Source of the DNA: Paracoccus halophilus
GTDB taxonomy: Bacteria > Pseudomonadota > Alphaproteobacteria > Rhodobacterales > Rhodobacteraceae
Direction of reading: 5' to 3'
Assembly: GCF_000763905.1 (NCBI RefSeq)
Contig: NZ_JRKN01000011.1
Span: 33,958-97,957 of the forward strand
Length of the DNA stretch: 64,000 nt
Positions 45,928 through 54,671 of this stretch are shown piece by piece (within the stretch, counting starts at the first letter, position 1; each line of letters opens with the position of its first letter). The notes below the pieces were generated by a model. It was given only the letters and a program-made list of their open reading frames with translations, had not been told where the DNA came from and did no database searches. A program made the translations under genes and the position numbers.

Positions 45928-45944
45928 CCCATGTCAATCATGGG
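45928..45944. promoter_or_regulatory. palindromic operator candidate
   Basis: CCCATG (45928-45933), TCAAT spacer, CATGGG (45939-45944) is a perfect 6-5-6 inverted repeat in the divergent region between the dehydrogenase and the symporter pair. A TTGACA lies within it on the minus strand (-35-like). No regulator gene is adjacent. The size fits a dimeric regulator site of the GntR or LacI sort. Confidence 0.45.
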
Positions 45945-46111
45945 CGTAATATCACCGGGCGGAAAGACATCACCCGGAGCAGGGGCGGCCGGCCTCCCCT
46001 CGGCCACGCCTGGTCGGCGCGCGATCGTTGCCGATGCGGCGGAATGGAAACGAAGAAGTGGTACGTCGAAGCAGGCTCTGACATAACTCAACAACCTGAG
46101 AGGAGCGAAAA

Positions 46112-46297
46112 ATGCTGCGTAAAATATCCCTGTGGCTGGTGGGGCTGGTCGTTCTGGCCTGTTACGTCGTGCCTTACGGCCTGCTCGCCGACACGCCCAG
46201 CTGGACCGGCGCCTTTCTTTTCTGGACCCTCGCCGGCGTCGCCGTCATCGTGCTGAACGCGCTCGCCACCGCCTCTTTCAAGGATGATGACCAATGA
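46112..46297 (+). CDS. small membrane subunit of sodium:solute symporter
   Basis: This 61-residue protein has two transmembrane helices (about 5-26 and 32-53) and a charged Lys/Asp tail. Small proteins of this type precede SSS transporters in several systems (DUF3311 or YhdT-like partners), and here the TGA overlaps the symporter ATG by four bases. It is likely needed for assembly or activity of the transporter. RBS is GAGAGGAGCG. Confidence 0.8.
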   Translation: MLRKISLWLVGLVVLACYVVPYGLLADTPSWTGAFLFWTLAGVAVIVLNALATASFKDDDQ

Positions 46298-47775
46298 GCC
46301 AGTCGTTCATCTGGTCTGGCATCGCCGCCTATGTGGTCATCTCGGTGCTCGTCGCGATCCTGTCGCGGGCCGGAAAATCCGCCACCATGTCGGATTATTT
46401 CCTTGGCGGGCGCAGCATGGGCGGCGTGGTCTCGGCGCTGAGCTATTCGGCGACGACCTATTCCGCCTTCATGATGGTGGGCCTTGCCGGTCTGACCTAC
46501 AAGGGCGGCGTCGGCGCGCTTGGCTTCGAGATCGTCTATTTCGCCGGCGTGTCGCTGGTCGCCGTCTTCGGTCCGCGCTTCTGGGCGGCGGGCAGGAAAT
46601 TCGGCTTCGTGACCCCCTCCGAGATGCTCGGGACGCGCTATGGCAGCCGCCATGTGGCGATCGCGGCGGCGGTTGTCAGCTGCATCTTCCTGATCCCCTA
46701 TTCCGCCGTGCAGCTGTCCGGTGTCGGCTATCTGGTGTCCGGCATGTCCGGGGGGGCGATCTCCTTTGGAACCGGGCTGCTGATCGCGACCGCGCTGGCG
46801 ATCTTCTTTGCCTATGTCGCCGGCATCCGCTCGGTCATGTGGACCGACAGCCTGCAGGCGCTGTTGATGATCGTGGCCGCATTGATCGTCGTCGTTCTGG
46901 TGGTCGGCGAACTGGGCGGGTTCACCGGCATGTTCGAAACCATCGCCGCCCGAAAGCCCGAGATGCTGACCGTGCCGGGGCCGGGGCTGTTCAGCCTGAC
47001 GACCTTTATCGGTCTTACCATTCCATGGTTCTTCTTCTCGATTTCCAACCCGCAGGTCAGTCAGCGCATGTTCATGCCGGAATCGCTGGCCGCGCTGCGC
47101 CGGATGCTGCTGATCTTTCTGTGCTTTGGTCTGGTCTATACCTTGGTTTCGGTGATCTGGGGCTTTTCGGCCTTTGTCGCCTTTCCGGAGCTGGAAAACG
47201 CGGATCTCGCGACCTCGGTGCTGCTGGCCTCTGATTTCGTGCCGCCGATCCTGGGGGTGATCGTCATGGTCGGCATCCTCGCTGCGGCGGTCTCGACCAT
47301 CGATTCGATCCTGCTGACACTGTCGTCCATGGTGGCGCGCGACGTCTATGGCAATCTGAGCGACGACCGCTCCGATCGCCGGCAGTTGTGGATCGGCAAG
47401 CTGGTGATTCCGGTGATCTCCGTGCTGTCTCTCGGCTTTGCGGCGCTGGAGCTCAACCTGATCTCGATCCTGTCGGTGGCCGCCTCGGCCGGTCTGGTGG
47501 TGACCGTGCCCGCCATCATCGGCACCTTCTTCTGGAAACGCGGAACGGCGGCCGGGGCGCTGGCCTCGATCGCCGGCGGCGGTCTGTTCGTGATCGCGAT
47601 GTACCTGACCGGCAACAATCTGTTCGGCTATAATGCCGGCATCCTGAGCCTGCCGGTCTCGGCCGTGCTGTTCGTGGGCGTCAGCCTTGCGACCCGGCCG
47701 GGCGCCGAGGTGACCGAGGGTTTCGTCTCGGACGGTGCCGCCACCCTTCCGGCAGGAGCGGCGAAATCGAACTGA
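46294..47775 (+). CDS. sodium:solute symporter (SSS family)
   Basis: This 493-residue transporter has about 13 helices. It shows SDYFLGGRSMGGVVSALSYSATTYSAFMMVG in two parts (residues 31-45 and 46-61), with the conserved Na+-site serines, ISNPQVSQRMFMP near 250 and GILAAAVSTIDSILLTLSS near 329, the latter a typical SSS Na2-site helix. It is coupled to its small partner. The substrate is unknown; candidates are the precursor of the divergent dehydrogenase or, given the neighbouring locus, an ectoine-type solute. The gene is convergent with doeD. Confidence 0.87.
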   Translation: MSQSFIWSGIAAYVVISVLVAILSRAGKSATMSDYFLGGRSMGGVVSALSYSATTYSAFMMVGLAGLTYKGGVGALGFEIVYFAGVSLVAVFGPRFWAAGRKFGFVTPSEMLGTRYGSRHVAIAAAVVSCIFLIPYSAVQLSGVGYLVSGMSGGAISFGTGLLIATALAIFFAYVAGIRSVMWTDSLQALLMIVAALIVVVLVVGELGGFTGMFETIAARKPEMLTVPGPGLFSLTTFIGLTIPWFFFSISNPQVSQRMFMPESLAALRRMLLIFLCFGLVYTLVSVIWGFSAFVAFPELENADLATSVLLASDFVPPILGVIVMVGILAAAVSTIDSILLTLSSMVARDVYGNLSDDRSDRRQLWIGKLVIPVISVLSLGFAALELNLISILSVAASAGLVVTVPAIIGTFFWKRGTAAGALASIAGGGLFVIAMYLTGNNLFGYNAGILSLPVSAVLFVGVSLATRPGAEVTEGFVSDGAATLPAGAAKSN

Positions 47776-47796
47776 GCCACGGGTAGCCCCTGAGCA

Positions 47797-47818
47797 GCGC
47801 CCGGCCCTTGCCGGGCGC
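47797..47818. terminator. candidate bidirectional terminator hairpin
   Basis: GCGCCCGGC (47797-47805) with GCCGGGCGC (47810-47818), loop of four, sits between the convergent symporter and doeD. Six bp separate it from the doeD stop. Confidence 0.55.
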
Positions 47819-47823
47819 GCAGG

Positions 47824-49194
47824 TCAGCCAAGCACCTCCTCGATGGCGCCGGCGGTCGCCGCCACGATCTGATCGGCCTCGGCCCGGGACAGGCAAAGCG
47901 GCGGCGCCAGGCCGATGATGTCGCCCTGCGGCATGGCCCGCGCGATCACCCCGCGCCTGAGCATGGCGCCGACCACCGCGGCCCCCCTGCCCTCGGAGGC
48001 CGGGAAGAACCGCCGCGCGTCGCGATCGGCCACCAGTTCGACGGCGCAAAGCATGCCTTCGCCGCGCACCTCGCCGACATGGGCGTGATCGCCGACCGCC
48101 GCGCGCATGGCCTGCGTCAGATAGGCGCCGGTTTCGGCCGCGTTCCGCACCAGCCCAAGCTCGTCAATCAGCCTGAGATTGGCGATCCCGGCCGCCGCGC
48201 CGATCGGATGCGCCGAATAGGTCCAGCCATGCCCCAGCACGCCGAATTCGTCATTGCCGCGCATCAGCACATCCCAGACGCGCTGCCCGACAATCGTCGC
48301 CGAAAGCGGCGCATAGGCCGAGGTCAGCCCCTTGGCGCAGGTGATCAGGTCGGGTTTCAGCCCGTAACGATCGCTGCCGAACATCGTGCCCAGCCGCCCG
48401 AAGCCGGTCACCACCTCATCGACGATCAGCAGGATGTCGTATTTCGCCAGAACCGACTGGATCCCTTGCCAATAGCCGGCGGGCGGCGGCACGATGCCGC
48501 CGGTGCCCAGAACCGGCTCGCCGATAAAGGCCGCGACGGTGTCCGGGCCTTCGGCAAGGATCAGCGCCTCAAGCCTTTCGGCGCAATATGCCGAGAATTC
48601 CTGTTCGCTCATCCCGGCGTCGGGGCGGCGGTAATAATAGGGCGCCTCGGTATGGACGACCTGCGCCAGCGGCAGGTCGAATTTCCGGTGGAACAGTTCC
48701 AGCCCCGTCAGGCTGCCGGTCACCAGACCCGATCCGTGATACCCGCGCCAGCGGCTGATGATCTTCTTTTTCGCCGGGCGGTTCAGGACATTGTTGTAAT
48801 ACCAGACCAGCTTGACATTGGTTTCATTGGCGTCCGATCCGCCCAGCCCGAAATAGACCCTGGCCATGCCCTCGGGCGCGCGCTCCATCACCATCCTGGC
48901 CAGCGTGATATTCGCCTCGGAGCCGTGGCCGGCATAGGCGTGGTAATAGGCCAGTTCGCGCGCCTGCGCGGCGATGGCCTCGCTGATCTCATGGCGGCCA
49001 TAGCCGGCATTCACGCAATAAAGCCCGGCGAACCCGTCCAGCAGGCGGTTGCCATCGCGGTCGGTGATAAAGACGCCCTCGCCGCCGGTGACGATGCGCT
49101 GCGCCGCCTCGCCGCGCGCGAATTGCCCCAGATGGGTCGAGGGATGCATGAAATTCTCGCGGTCCCATTTGGCGAGTTCATCATTGGTCAGCAT
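47824..49194 (-). CDS. doeD: L-2,4-diaminobutyrate transaminase (class III aminotransferase)
   Basis: This 456-residue fold-type I PLP enzyme has the class III signature LLIVDEVVTGFGRLGTMFG (part near residue 263) and the PLP Lys in ITCAKGLTSAYAPL near 291. In the ectoine degradation pathway it transfers the amino group of 2,4-diaminobutyrate to give aspartate 4-semialdehyde. The assignment rests on its position: it is the third gene of the doeX-doeC-doeD unit, next to the other ectoine genes. By sequence alone it could be a GABA, putrescine or beta-alanine aminotransferase. The ATG at 49194 is preceded by AAAGGAG and the doeC stop lies 12 bp upstream. Confidence 0.83.
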   Translation of the reverse strand: MLTNDELAKWDRENFMHPSTHLGQFARGEAAQRIVTGGEGVFITDRDGNRLLDGFAGLYCVNAGYGRHEISEAIAAQARELAYYHAYAGHGSEANITLARMVMERAPEGMARVYFGLGGSDANETNVKLVWYYNNVLNRPAKKKIISRWRGYHGSGLVTGSLTGLELFHRKFDLPLAQVVHTEAPYYYRRPDAGMSEQEFSAYCAERLEALILAEGPDTVAAFIGEPVLGTGGIVPPPAGYWQGIQSVLAKYDILLIVDEVVTGFGRLGTMFGSDRYGLKPDLITCAKGLTSAYAPLSATIVGQRVWDVLMRGNDEFGVLGHGWTYSAHPIGAAAGIANLRLIDELGLVRNAAETGAYLTQAMRAAVGDHAHVGEVRGEGMLCAVELVADRDARRFFPASEGRGAAVVGAMLRRGVIARAMPQGDIIGLAPPLCLSRAEADQIVAATAGAIEEVLG

Positions 49195-49205
49195 GACGGC
49201 TCCTT

Positions 49206-50663
49206 TCATGCCCAGTCGCGGCAGACATATTTGATCTCGGTAAAGGCTTCGAGGCCTTGGCGCGCGCCCTCGCGGCCGATGCCGGATTGCTTCATCCCGC
49301 CAAAGGGGATCGGCGCGCCGGTGACCCTGGTGCGGTTCACCGCGATCATGCCATATTGCAGGGCGCGGGTGGCGCGATAGATGCGGCGCGGGTCAAGGCT
49401 GTGAACATAGGCGATCAGCCCGTATTCGCTGGCATTGGCGCGGGCATAGACCTGTGCTTCGGTGTCAAAGGGGGTCAGGGCCGCCACCGGGCCAAAGGTT
49501 TCCTCGCGCATGATCGCAGCATCGTCGGGGACATCCGCCAGAACCGTGGGCTGAAAGAACAGCGGCCCGCGCGCATCGACCGTGCCGCCGGCCAGCAGCC
49601 GCGCCCCCTTGTCCAGCGCATCCGCGACATGGGCTTTCTGCTTGTCGATCTGGCGGCCATGGATCAGCGGGCCGATATCCGGATCCTCGATGCCGGGGCC
49701 AAGCGTCAGCCGCTGCGTCGCCTCGGCAAAGCGGCGGCAGAATTCGTCATAGACCGGCCGGTGGATGTAGAAACGGTTCGCGCCCAGGCAATCCTGTCCG
49801 GAGGTGGCGAATTTCGCCTTGATCCCCTCGGCCACCGCGCGATCCAGATCGGCATGTTCAAAGACGATGAAGGGCGCATGGCCGCCCAGTTCCAGCACCA
49901 GCCGCTTCACCGTTTCGGCGGACTGGCGGTACAGCAGCCGCCCGACCTCGGTCGAGCCGGTAAAGGACAGCGCCCGCACGCGCCTGTCGGCGGTCCATTC
50001 GCCGACGATGGTCGCGGCATCCCCGATCACGGTATTCACCACGCCTTCGGGAAAGCCCGCGCGCCGCGCCAGAACCGACAGGGCCAGCGCCGACAGCGGC
50101 GTCTCGGCCGAGGGATGGATGACCACCGTGCAGCCGGCGCCAAGGGCCGCCGCGGCCTTGCGGGTGATCATGGCGCAGGGAAAATTCCAGGGCGTGATCA
50201 GCGCCGCCACGCCGACGGGTTCGCGCCACAGCTCCATCTCGGCATCGGGCAGGTGGCTGGTCACGCCCTCGATATTCGGGCGCAGCGCCTCTTCGGCATA
50301 GAACTGCACGAAGCTGGCGGCATAGTCGATTTCGCCGCGCGCCTCGGAGATCGGCTTGCCCTGCTCGGCCACCATGATCCGCGCCAGATCCTCGCCCGCC
50401 GCCACGATCAGCCCGTGCCAGCGATGCAGGATCGCGGCTCGGTCCTGCGGCAGCATGCCGGCCCAGCCGGGAAAGGCGCGCTGCGCGGCGTCGACGGCGG
50501 CGCGCGCGCCGGTCGCATCGCTGGTCGTCAGCTTGGCGACAAGCCTGCCGGTCGCGGGATCGCGCACCGCCAGACCTCCGTCGCCGGCAAAATCGCCGCG
50601 ATCGGCCAGCAATTCGCGGTCAGTCAACAGGCTGGCCAGACCGCCTTTTGGATCGTCAAGCAT
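49206..50663 (-). CDS. doeC: aspartate-semialdehyde dehydrogenase of ectoine degradation
   Basis: This 485-residue aldehyde dehydrogenase (SSADH-like) has ITPWNFPCAM near residue 158, catalytic Glu in LELGGHAPF near 256 and nucleophile Cys in SGQDCLGANRF near 290. It should oxidise the aspartate semialdehyde made by DoeD to aspartate, draining ectoine nitrogen and carbon into central metabolism. Annotation as DoeC is by context; biochemically it looks like a GabD paralogue. It lies 133 bp downstream of doeX, with a repeated hairpin segment in between, and 11 bp before doeD. Confidence 0.85.
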   Translation of the reverse strand: MLDDPKGGLASLLTDRELLADRGDFAGDGGLAVRDPATGRLVAKLTTSDATGARAAVDAAQRAFPGWAGMLPQDRAAILHRWHGLIVAAGEDLARIMVAEQGKPISEARGEIDYAASFVQFYAEEALRPNIEGVTSHLPDAEMELWREPVGVAALITPWNFPCAMITRKAAAALGAGCTVVIHPSAETPLSALALSVLARRAGFPEGVVNTVIGDAATIVGEWTADRRVRALSFTGSTEVGRLLYRQSAETVKRLVLELGGHAPFIVFEHADLDRAVAEGIKAKFATSGQDCLGANRFYIHRPVYDEFCRRFAEATQRLTLGPGIEDPDIGPLIHGRQIDKQKAHVADALDKGARLLAGGTVDARGPLFFQPTVLADVPDDAAIMREETFGPVAALTPFDTEAQVYARANASEYGLIAYVHSLDPRRIYRATRALQYGMIAVNRTRVTGAPIPFGGMKQSGIGREGARQGLEAFTEIKYVCRDWA

Positions 50664-50732
50664 CGCGCACCTCCCTGATTGCCCCGATCATGCGCGGCAA
50701 AGCGCAGGCGGTTTCACCGAAGATGCGCGGCA

Positions 50733-50789
50733 GGGCAGAGGATTTCTCTTTTACCCCGCCCTGGGGCAGAGGATTTTTCTGCCCCGCCC
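50733..50789. repeat. imperfect tandem repeat with hairpin between doeX and doeC
   Basis: Two copies of a roughly 27-29-base unit (GGGCAGAGGATTT core, then T-rich, then CCCGCCC) occupy 50733-50761 and 50764-50789. The second copy also forms a perfect 8-bp stem-loop (50763-50770 with 50778-50785). It lies in the spacer of the doeX-doeC transcript. Confidence 0.55.
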
Positions 50790-50796
50790 CGGCCGA

Positions 50797-51273
50797 CTAA
50801 CGCAGCAGCGCCGCGGCGGGCGGTTCATTCTTGACCGGCTTGGTGACGATATAGCTGTAATAGCGCCGCACCCCGGCGCGGCTTTCCAGCAACCCGTCCA
50901 TGAGGTCCTGAAACGCGGCCACATCCCGGGTCACCACCTGCATCAGGTAATCATAACCGCCGCCAATCGCCCAGCAGCCGGTGATTTCGGCGGTCCCGGC
51001 CACCTTGCGCTCAAAGAGCTGGAAGCTTTCGGCGCGGTGACTTTCAAGCTCCAGCGTGACAAAGACCTCGACATGGGGACCAAGCGCGGCAAGGTCGATC
51101 TCGGCCCGGTAACCCGTTATGAGCCCGGCCTTTTCCAGCCGCTTCATCCGCTCCCAGCAGGGCGTCGGCGACAGGTTCACCCGCGCCGCGAGATCGGTCT
51201 TGGCAATCCGCCCCTCGCGCGAGAGGGTCGCCAGAATGGCAATGTCACGATCATCAAGCCGGGTCGAGCGCAT
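50797..51273 (-). CDS. doeX: Lrp/AsnC-family regulator of ectoine catabolism
   Basis: This 158-residue regulator has an N-terminal helix-turn-helix (LSREGRIAKTDLAARVNLSP, written in part; residues about 17-36) and a C-terminal RAM ligand-binding domain with the GGGYDYLMQV segment near 108. In characterised ectoine loci an AsnC-type protein (DoeX/AsnC) senses pathway intermediates such as diaminobutyrate. Start at 51273 because the upstream frame is a shadow of enuR. It is divergent from enuR across 72 bp, so it may control both units. Confidence 0.88.
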   Translation of the reverse strand: MRSTRLDDRDIAILATLSREGRIAKTDLAARVNLSPTPCWERMKRLEKAGLITGYRAEIDLAALGPHVEVFVTLELESHRAESFQLFERKVAGTAEITGCWAIGGGYDYLMQVVTRDVAAFQDLMDGLLESRAGVRRYYSYIVTKPVKNEPPAAALLR

Positions 51274-51301
51274 CCCCCGCTTGTTCCCGCCGGAACGCGT
51301 T

Positions 51302-51317
51302 TTGTCAATCTGGACAA
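51302..51317. promoter_or_regulatory. TTGTC-6-GACAA inverted repeat in the doeX/enuR gap
   Basis: TTGTC (51302-51306) and GACAA (51313-51317) form a symmetric site in the 72-bp divergent region. A TTGTCA element also occurs upstream of uehA (52760-52765). It may be bound by EnuR or DoeX. Short motif, so could be chance. Confidence 0.35.
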
Positions 51318-51345
51318 GCCGGCCGCGCCCCGCTTCATTGGCCCC

Positions 51346-52707
51346 ATGTCGCATTGGCCCCTGACCAGAACCGATATCACCCGCCCGGCCTATCGCAGCC
51401 TGGCGCAAGGCGTCGCCGCCGCGATCGACGCGGGCAGCCTGCGGCCCGGCGACAGGCTGCCGCCGCATCGCGAACTGGCCTGGCAGCTTGGCCTGTCGGT
51501 CCAGACCGTCAGCCGCGCCTATGAGGAACTGATCCGGGCCGACCTGATCTCGGGCGAGGTCGGGCGGGGCAGTTTCGTGAAATCGGGCCCGCGCGAGACG
51601 ATCGAGGTGCCCTGGTTCCGCGCCCCCACCGACCGCCCGCCAATCGACATGTCGATGATGACGCCGGTCGCACTGCCGCAGATCGTCGAGGCATGGCGGG
51701 CCAGCCTGCTGCGCATCGCCGAACGACCGCCGGACCCGGCGATGTTTTCCTTTCGCCCGCGCCAGACGATGGCGCTTTACGGCGGCATGGCGGCAGGCTG
51801 GCTGGCGCGCTGCGGCATGGTCGTGCCGGCGCAGCGGATCCTGATCACCAACGGCACCACCCCGGCAATGTTCATCGCCCTGGGCTGCATCGGCAATCCG
51901 GGCGACGAGATCGCCACCGAAAGCTCGACCTGCCACACCCTGCGCCCGGCCGCGAGCAGCCTGCATCTGAAGCTTCGCGGCATCGCCTGTGACGCGCGCG
52001 GCATGATCCCCGAGGCGCTGGAACAGGCGGCGCGCAGCTCGAACGGGCGGCTGAAATCGGTCTTTCTGCTGCCCTCGGGGGCGGGACCCTTCGCGCGGAT
52101 CATGGATCGCGAACGGCGCGAGGACCTGGCCCGGATCGCCGTGGCGACCGGGCTGATCATCCTGGAAAACGACGCGCTCGGCCCCGTCGCCGCCCGCCGC
52201 CCGCCGCCGATCAGCAGCCTCGCGCCCGAGAACAGCTTCTATTTCACCGGCCTGTCGAAATCGCTGTCGCCGGGGCTGCGCATGGGCTTTCTGGCCATGC
52301 CCGATGCCCTCGCCGAACGGGCGCTGAACCGGCATTTGGCGGTCGCCTGGATGGCCACGCCGATGATCGCGGAAATCGCCCGCGACTGGATCGCCTCGGG
52401 TCTGGCCGACGATCTGCTGGCGGCGCAGCGCGCGCAACTGGTGACGCGCAACCGCCTGGCGCAGCGCATCCTTGGCCTGCGGGCCTCGGGGTTTCCGCAG
52501 GGGCTGCATCGCTGGCTGCCGCTGCCCGCCGGTTGTGACGAACGCGCGCTCTTGTCCGAGGCGCTGGCGCGCGGGGTCGCGGTCGCCCCCGGCGCGGGTT
52601 TCGCGATCACCGATACCGCCCCCGCGCTGCGCATCTGCCTGGGCGCCCCGAGCCTGCGCGATCTGGAACGCGCGCTGCAGATCGTCGCATCGCTTCTGCC
52701 CGGCTGA
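51346..52707 (+). CDS. enuR: MocR-type GntR regulator EnuR
   Basis: This 453-residue protein joins an N-terminal GntR winged helix (residues about 10-75, ending LSVQTVSRAYEELIRADL) to a fold-type I aminotransferase-like domain. The PLP Lys is expected at Lys305, in TGLSKSLSPGLRMGF. EnuR of Ruegeria is a PLP-dependent repressor of ectoine catabolism, relieved by acetyl-diaminobutyrate and diaminobutyrate. Here it heads the rightward uptake/catabolism unit, 195 bp before uehA, exactly the arrangement of that family. ATG at 51346 is close to the divergent doeX start, so the two promoters overlap. Confidence 0.9.
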   Translation: MSHWPLTRTDITRPAYRSLAQGVAAAIDAGSLRPGDRLPPHRELAWQLGLSVQTVSRAYEELIRADLISGEVGRGSFVKSGPRETIEVPWFRAPTDRPPIDMSMMTPVALPQIVEAWRASLLRIAERPPDPAMFSFRPRQTMALYGGMAAGWLARCGMVVPAQRILITNGTTPAMFIALGCIGNPGDEIATESSTCHTLRPAASSLHLKLRGIACDARGMIPEALEQAARSSNGRLKSVFLLPSGAGPFARIMDRERREDLARIAVATGLIILENDALGPVAARRPPPISSLAPENSFYFTGLSKSLSPGLRMGFLAMPDALAERALNRHLAVAWMATPMIAEIARDWIASGLADDLLAAQRAQLVTRNRLAQRILGLRASGFPQGLHRWLPLPAGCDERALLSEALARGVAVAPGAGFAITDTAPALRICLGAPSLRDLERALQIVASLLPG

Positions 52708-52740
52708 GACCGGCCGCCAACAGGCGCTCCGGCAGGCGGT

Positions 52741-52786
52741 TTGACACTCCGCCGCCAAATTGTCATGATTTAATATATAAATTGAC
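52741..52786 (+). promoter_or_regulatory. uehA promoter with candidate EnuR direct repeats
   Basis: A -35 TTGACA (52741-52746) and -10-like CATGAT (52764-52769) are 17 bp apart. AAATTGTC (52757-52764) and AAATTGAC (52779-52786) form a direct repeat with 22-bp spacing, two helical turns, overlapping the -10 and start region. MocR regulators typically use direct repeats, so this is a plausible EnuR site. It lies in an AT-rich island about 120 bp before uehA. Confidence 0.5.
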
Positions 52787-52902
52787 TTGGATTCCGATGC
52801 CGTTGAAGCGTCAGCGACAGACGGGACGGACGGCACGAGTCCGGTCGAATCAGTCCCGCAGCCGGTCCGCGCAGACCTGCCGGCCCGCAAACAGGAGGTA
52901 AA

Positions 52903-53940
52903 ATGACCCTTAAAACCCTTACCGCAGCCAGCCTTGCCGCGCTGACCATCGGCGCCGGCATGGCTGAGGCCGAGACCTGGCGCTATGCCTTCGAGGAGGC
53001 GCTGGACGAAGTGCAGGGCAAGTTCGCGCAGAAATTCAAGGCAGAGGTCGAGGCGAATTCCGACAACGAGGTCCAGCTTTTCCCCTTTGGCACGCTGGGC
53101 GAATCGGTCGATATCATGGAGCAGGCGCAGTCGGGCATCCTGCAATTCGTCGACCAGTCGCCGGGCTTCACCGGCGCGCTGATCCCCGAGGCGCAGGTTT
53201 TCTTCGTCCCCTATCTGCTGCCGCAGGATCAGGACCAGCTGTTCAGCTTTTTCCGCAACTCAAAGGCGGTCAAGGAGCTGTTCCCGCCGCTTTACGCCGA
53301 GCAGGGGCTGGAACTGCTGACCATGTTCCCCGAGGGCGAGGTCATGATGACCACGACCGAGCCGGTCCGGGCGCCCGCCGATCTGAACGAGGTCAAGTTC
53401 CGGGTGATGACCAACCCGCTGATCGTCGAAAGCTATCAGGCCTTTGGCGCCACGCCGACGCCGCTGCCCTGGGGCCAGGTCTATGGCGCGCTGCAGACCG
53501 GCATGATCCAGGGGCAGGAAAACCCGGCCTTTTTCATCGAATCGACGAAAATGTACGAGGTGACGGATTACATCACCCGCCCCGGCCACAACAATTTCAC
53601 CACCGCCGTCATGGCCAACAAGGATTTCTATGACGCGCTGTCCGACGAGGACAAGCAGGTGGTGCAGAACGCCATCGCGGTGGCCTTCGACTATATCCTA
53701 GAATATCAGGACGGCCTGACCGAGGAATCGCTGGCAAAGATCCGCGAGGCCAAGCCCGCGATGACCATAACCACGCTGACCGAGGAAGAGCGCGCGCCCT
53801 TCAGGGAAACCGCCGCCGCGGTGGAACAGAAATATCTGGAAATCGGCGGCGCGCAGGCTCAGGCGATTCTGGACCAGATGAAGGCCGACCTCCAGGCCGC
53901 CTCGGAGAGCGCGCAGGCCGAGGCGGCCGCCGCGAACTGA
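52903..53940 (+). CDS. uehA: ectoine/hydroxyectoine TRAP transporter substrate-binding protein
   Basis: This 345-residue periplasmic DctP-type binding protein has a signal peptide (cleaved near AEA at residue 25). After cleavage, [15 protein letters not shown] begins the mature chain. FRVMTNPL near 167 contains the family Arg and GQENPAFF near 204 the Asn that bind ectoine carboxylate in TeaA/UehA homologues. An acidic Glu near the mature N-terminus (in FEE) fits a role in binding. It is the first gene of the TRAP operon with uehB and uehC. RBS is AGGAGGTAAA. Confidence 0.9.
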   Translation: MTLKTLTAASLAALTIGAGMAEAETWRYAFEEALDEVQGKFAQKFKAEVEANSDNEVQLFPFGTLGESVDIMEQAQSGILQFVDQSPGFTGALIPEAQVFFVPYLLPQDQDQLFSFFRNSKAVKELFPPLYAEQGLELLTMFPEGEVMMTTTEPVRAPADLNEVKFRVMTNPLIVESYQAFGATPTPLPWGQVYGALQTGMIQGQENPAFFIESTKMYEVTDYITRPGHNNFTTAVMANKDFYDALSDEDKQVVQNAIAVAFDYILEYQDGLTEESLAKIREAKPAMTITTLTEEERAPFRETAAAVEQKYLEIGGAQAQAILDQMKADLQAASESAQAEAAAAN

Positions 53941-54020
53941 GGTCAGGCGGCCGCGACAGGACCCGGCCGGCGCCAGTTGCCGGCCGGGTGCAGCAGCCCC
54001 GTAGCACAAGGCGGAACGGC

Positions 54021-54668
54021 ATGAAGCTTGACCACCGGCAGGCGCCCGATCCGGACCCGGATCTGATCGCCGCTGCCGAAACCACGGCTGTCGATGACGA
54101 TATCGACGATTCCGAATATGTCTCGGGCCTGCCCGGTTTTCTGGGCGTGATCGACGTCGCCATCGCCCGGATCGAGGCGGTGCTGCTGGCGCTCGGCGTG
54201 CTGCTGATGGCCGCGAATACGGTGGCCAATGTCGTCGGACGCATCGCCGGGCACACGATCTATTTCTCGGAGGAGCTGAATCAGGCGCTGATCATCCTGA
54301 TCACATTCGCCGGCATCTCCTATGCCGCGCGGCATGGCCGCCATATCCGGATGTCGGCCTTTTTCGACGCCATGCCGTTCCGCAGCCGCAAGCTGATGAT
54401 GATTTTGATCGCCGCTGTCACCTCGGCCACCATGTTCCTGCTGACCTGGTATTCGCTGGCCTATCTGCTGGAACAGGCGGGCCGGGGCAGGCTGCTGCCG
54501 GCGCTGCGCATCCCGCAATGGTGGATCATCGTCTGGGCGCCGCTGGGCTTTTTCCTGACCGGCATCCAGTACGGGCTGACCACGGTCAAGAACATGCTCG
54601 ACAAGGATATCTGGCTGTCGACCAGCACGCTCGAGGGCTATGACGACAGCGCGGAAGAGGAGGTCTGA
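54021..54668 (+). CDS. uehB: TRAP transporter small permease (DctQ type)
   Basis: This 215-residue protein has a long acidic N-terminus (about 1-45) and four transmembrane helices (about 55-78, 88-110, 128-148 and 163-185). It matches the DctQ/TRAP small membrane subunit that joins the large permease. The frame continues upstream but the ATG at 54021 is the best start. It is 80 bp after uehA and 3 bp before uehC. Confidence 0.88.
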   Translation: MKLDHRQAPDPDPDLIAAAETTAVDDDIDDSEYVSGLPGFLGVIDVAIARIEAVLLALGVLLMAANTVANVVGRIAGHTIYFSEELNQALIILITFAGISYAARHGRHIRMSAFFDAMPFRSRKLMMILIAAVTSATMFLLTWYSLAYLLEQAGRGRLLPALRIPQWWIIVWAPLGFFLTGIQYGLTTVKNMLDKDIWLSTSTLEGYDDSAEEEV

Positions 54669-54671
54669 GCC

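Noticed and set aside
45915..45945. Sigma-70 promoter TTGACA/TATGAT on the minus strand before the dehydrogenase
   Set aside because: The two hexamers are only 7 bp apart, so they cannot form a normal promoter; I kept only the palindrome.
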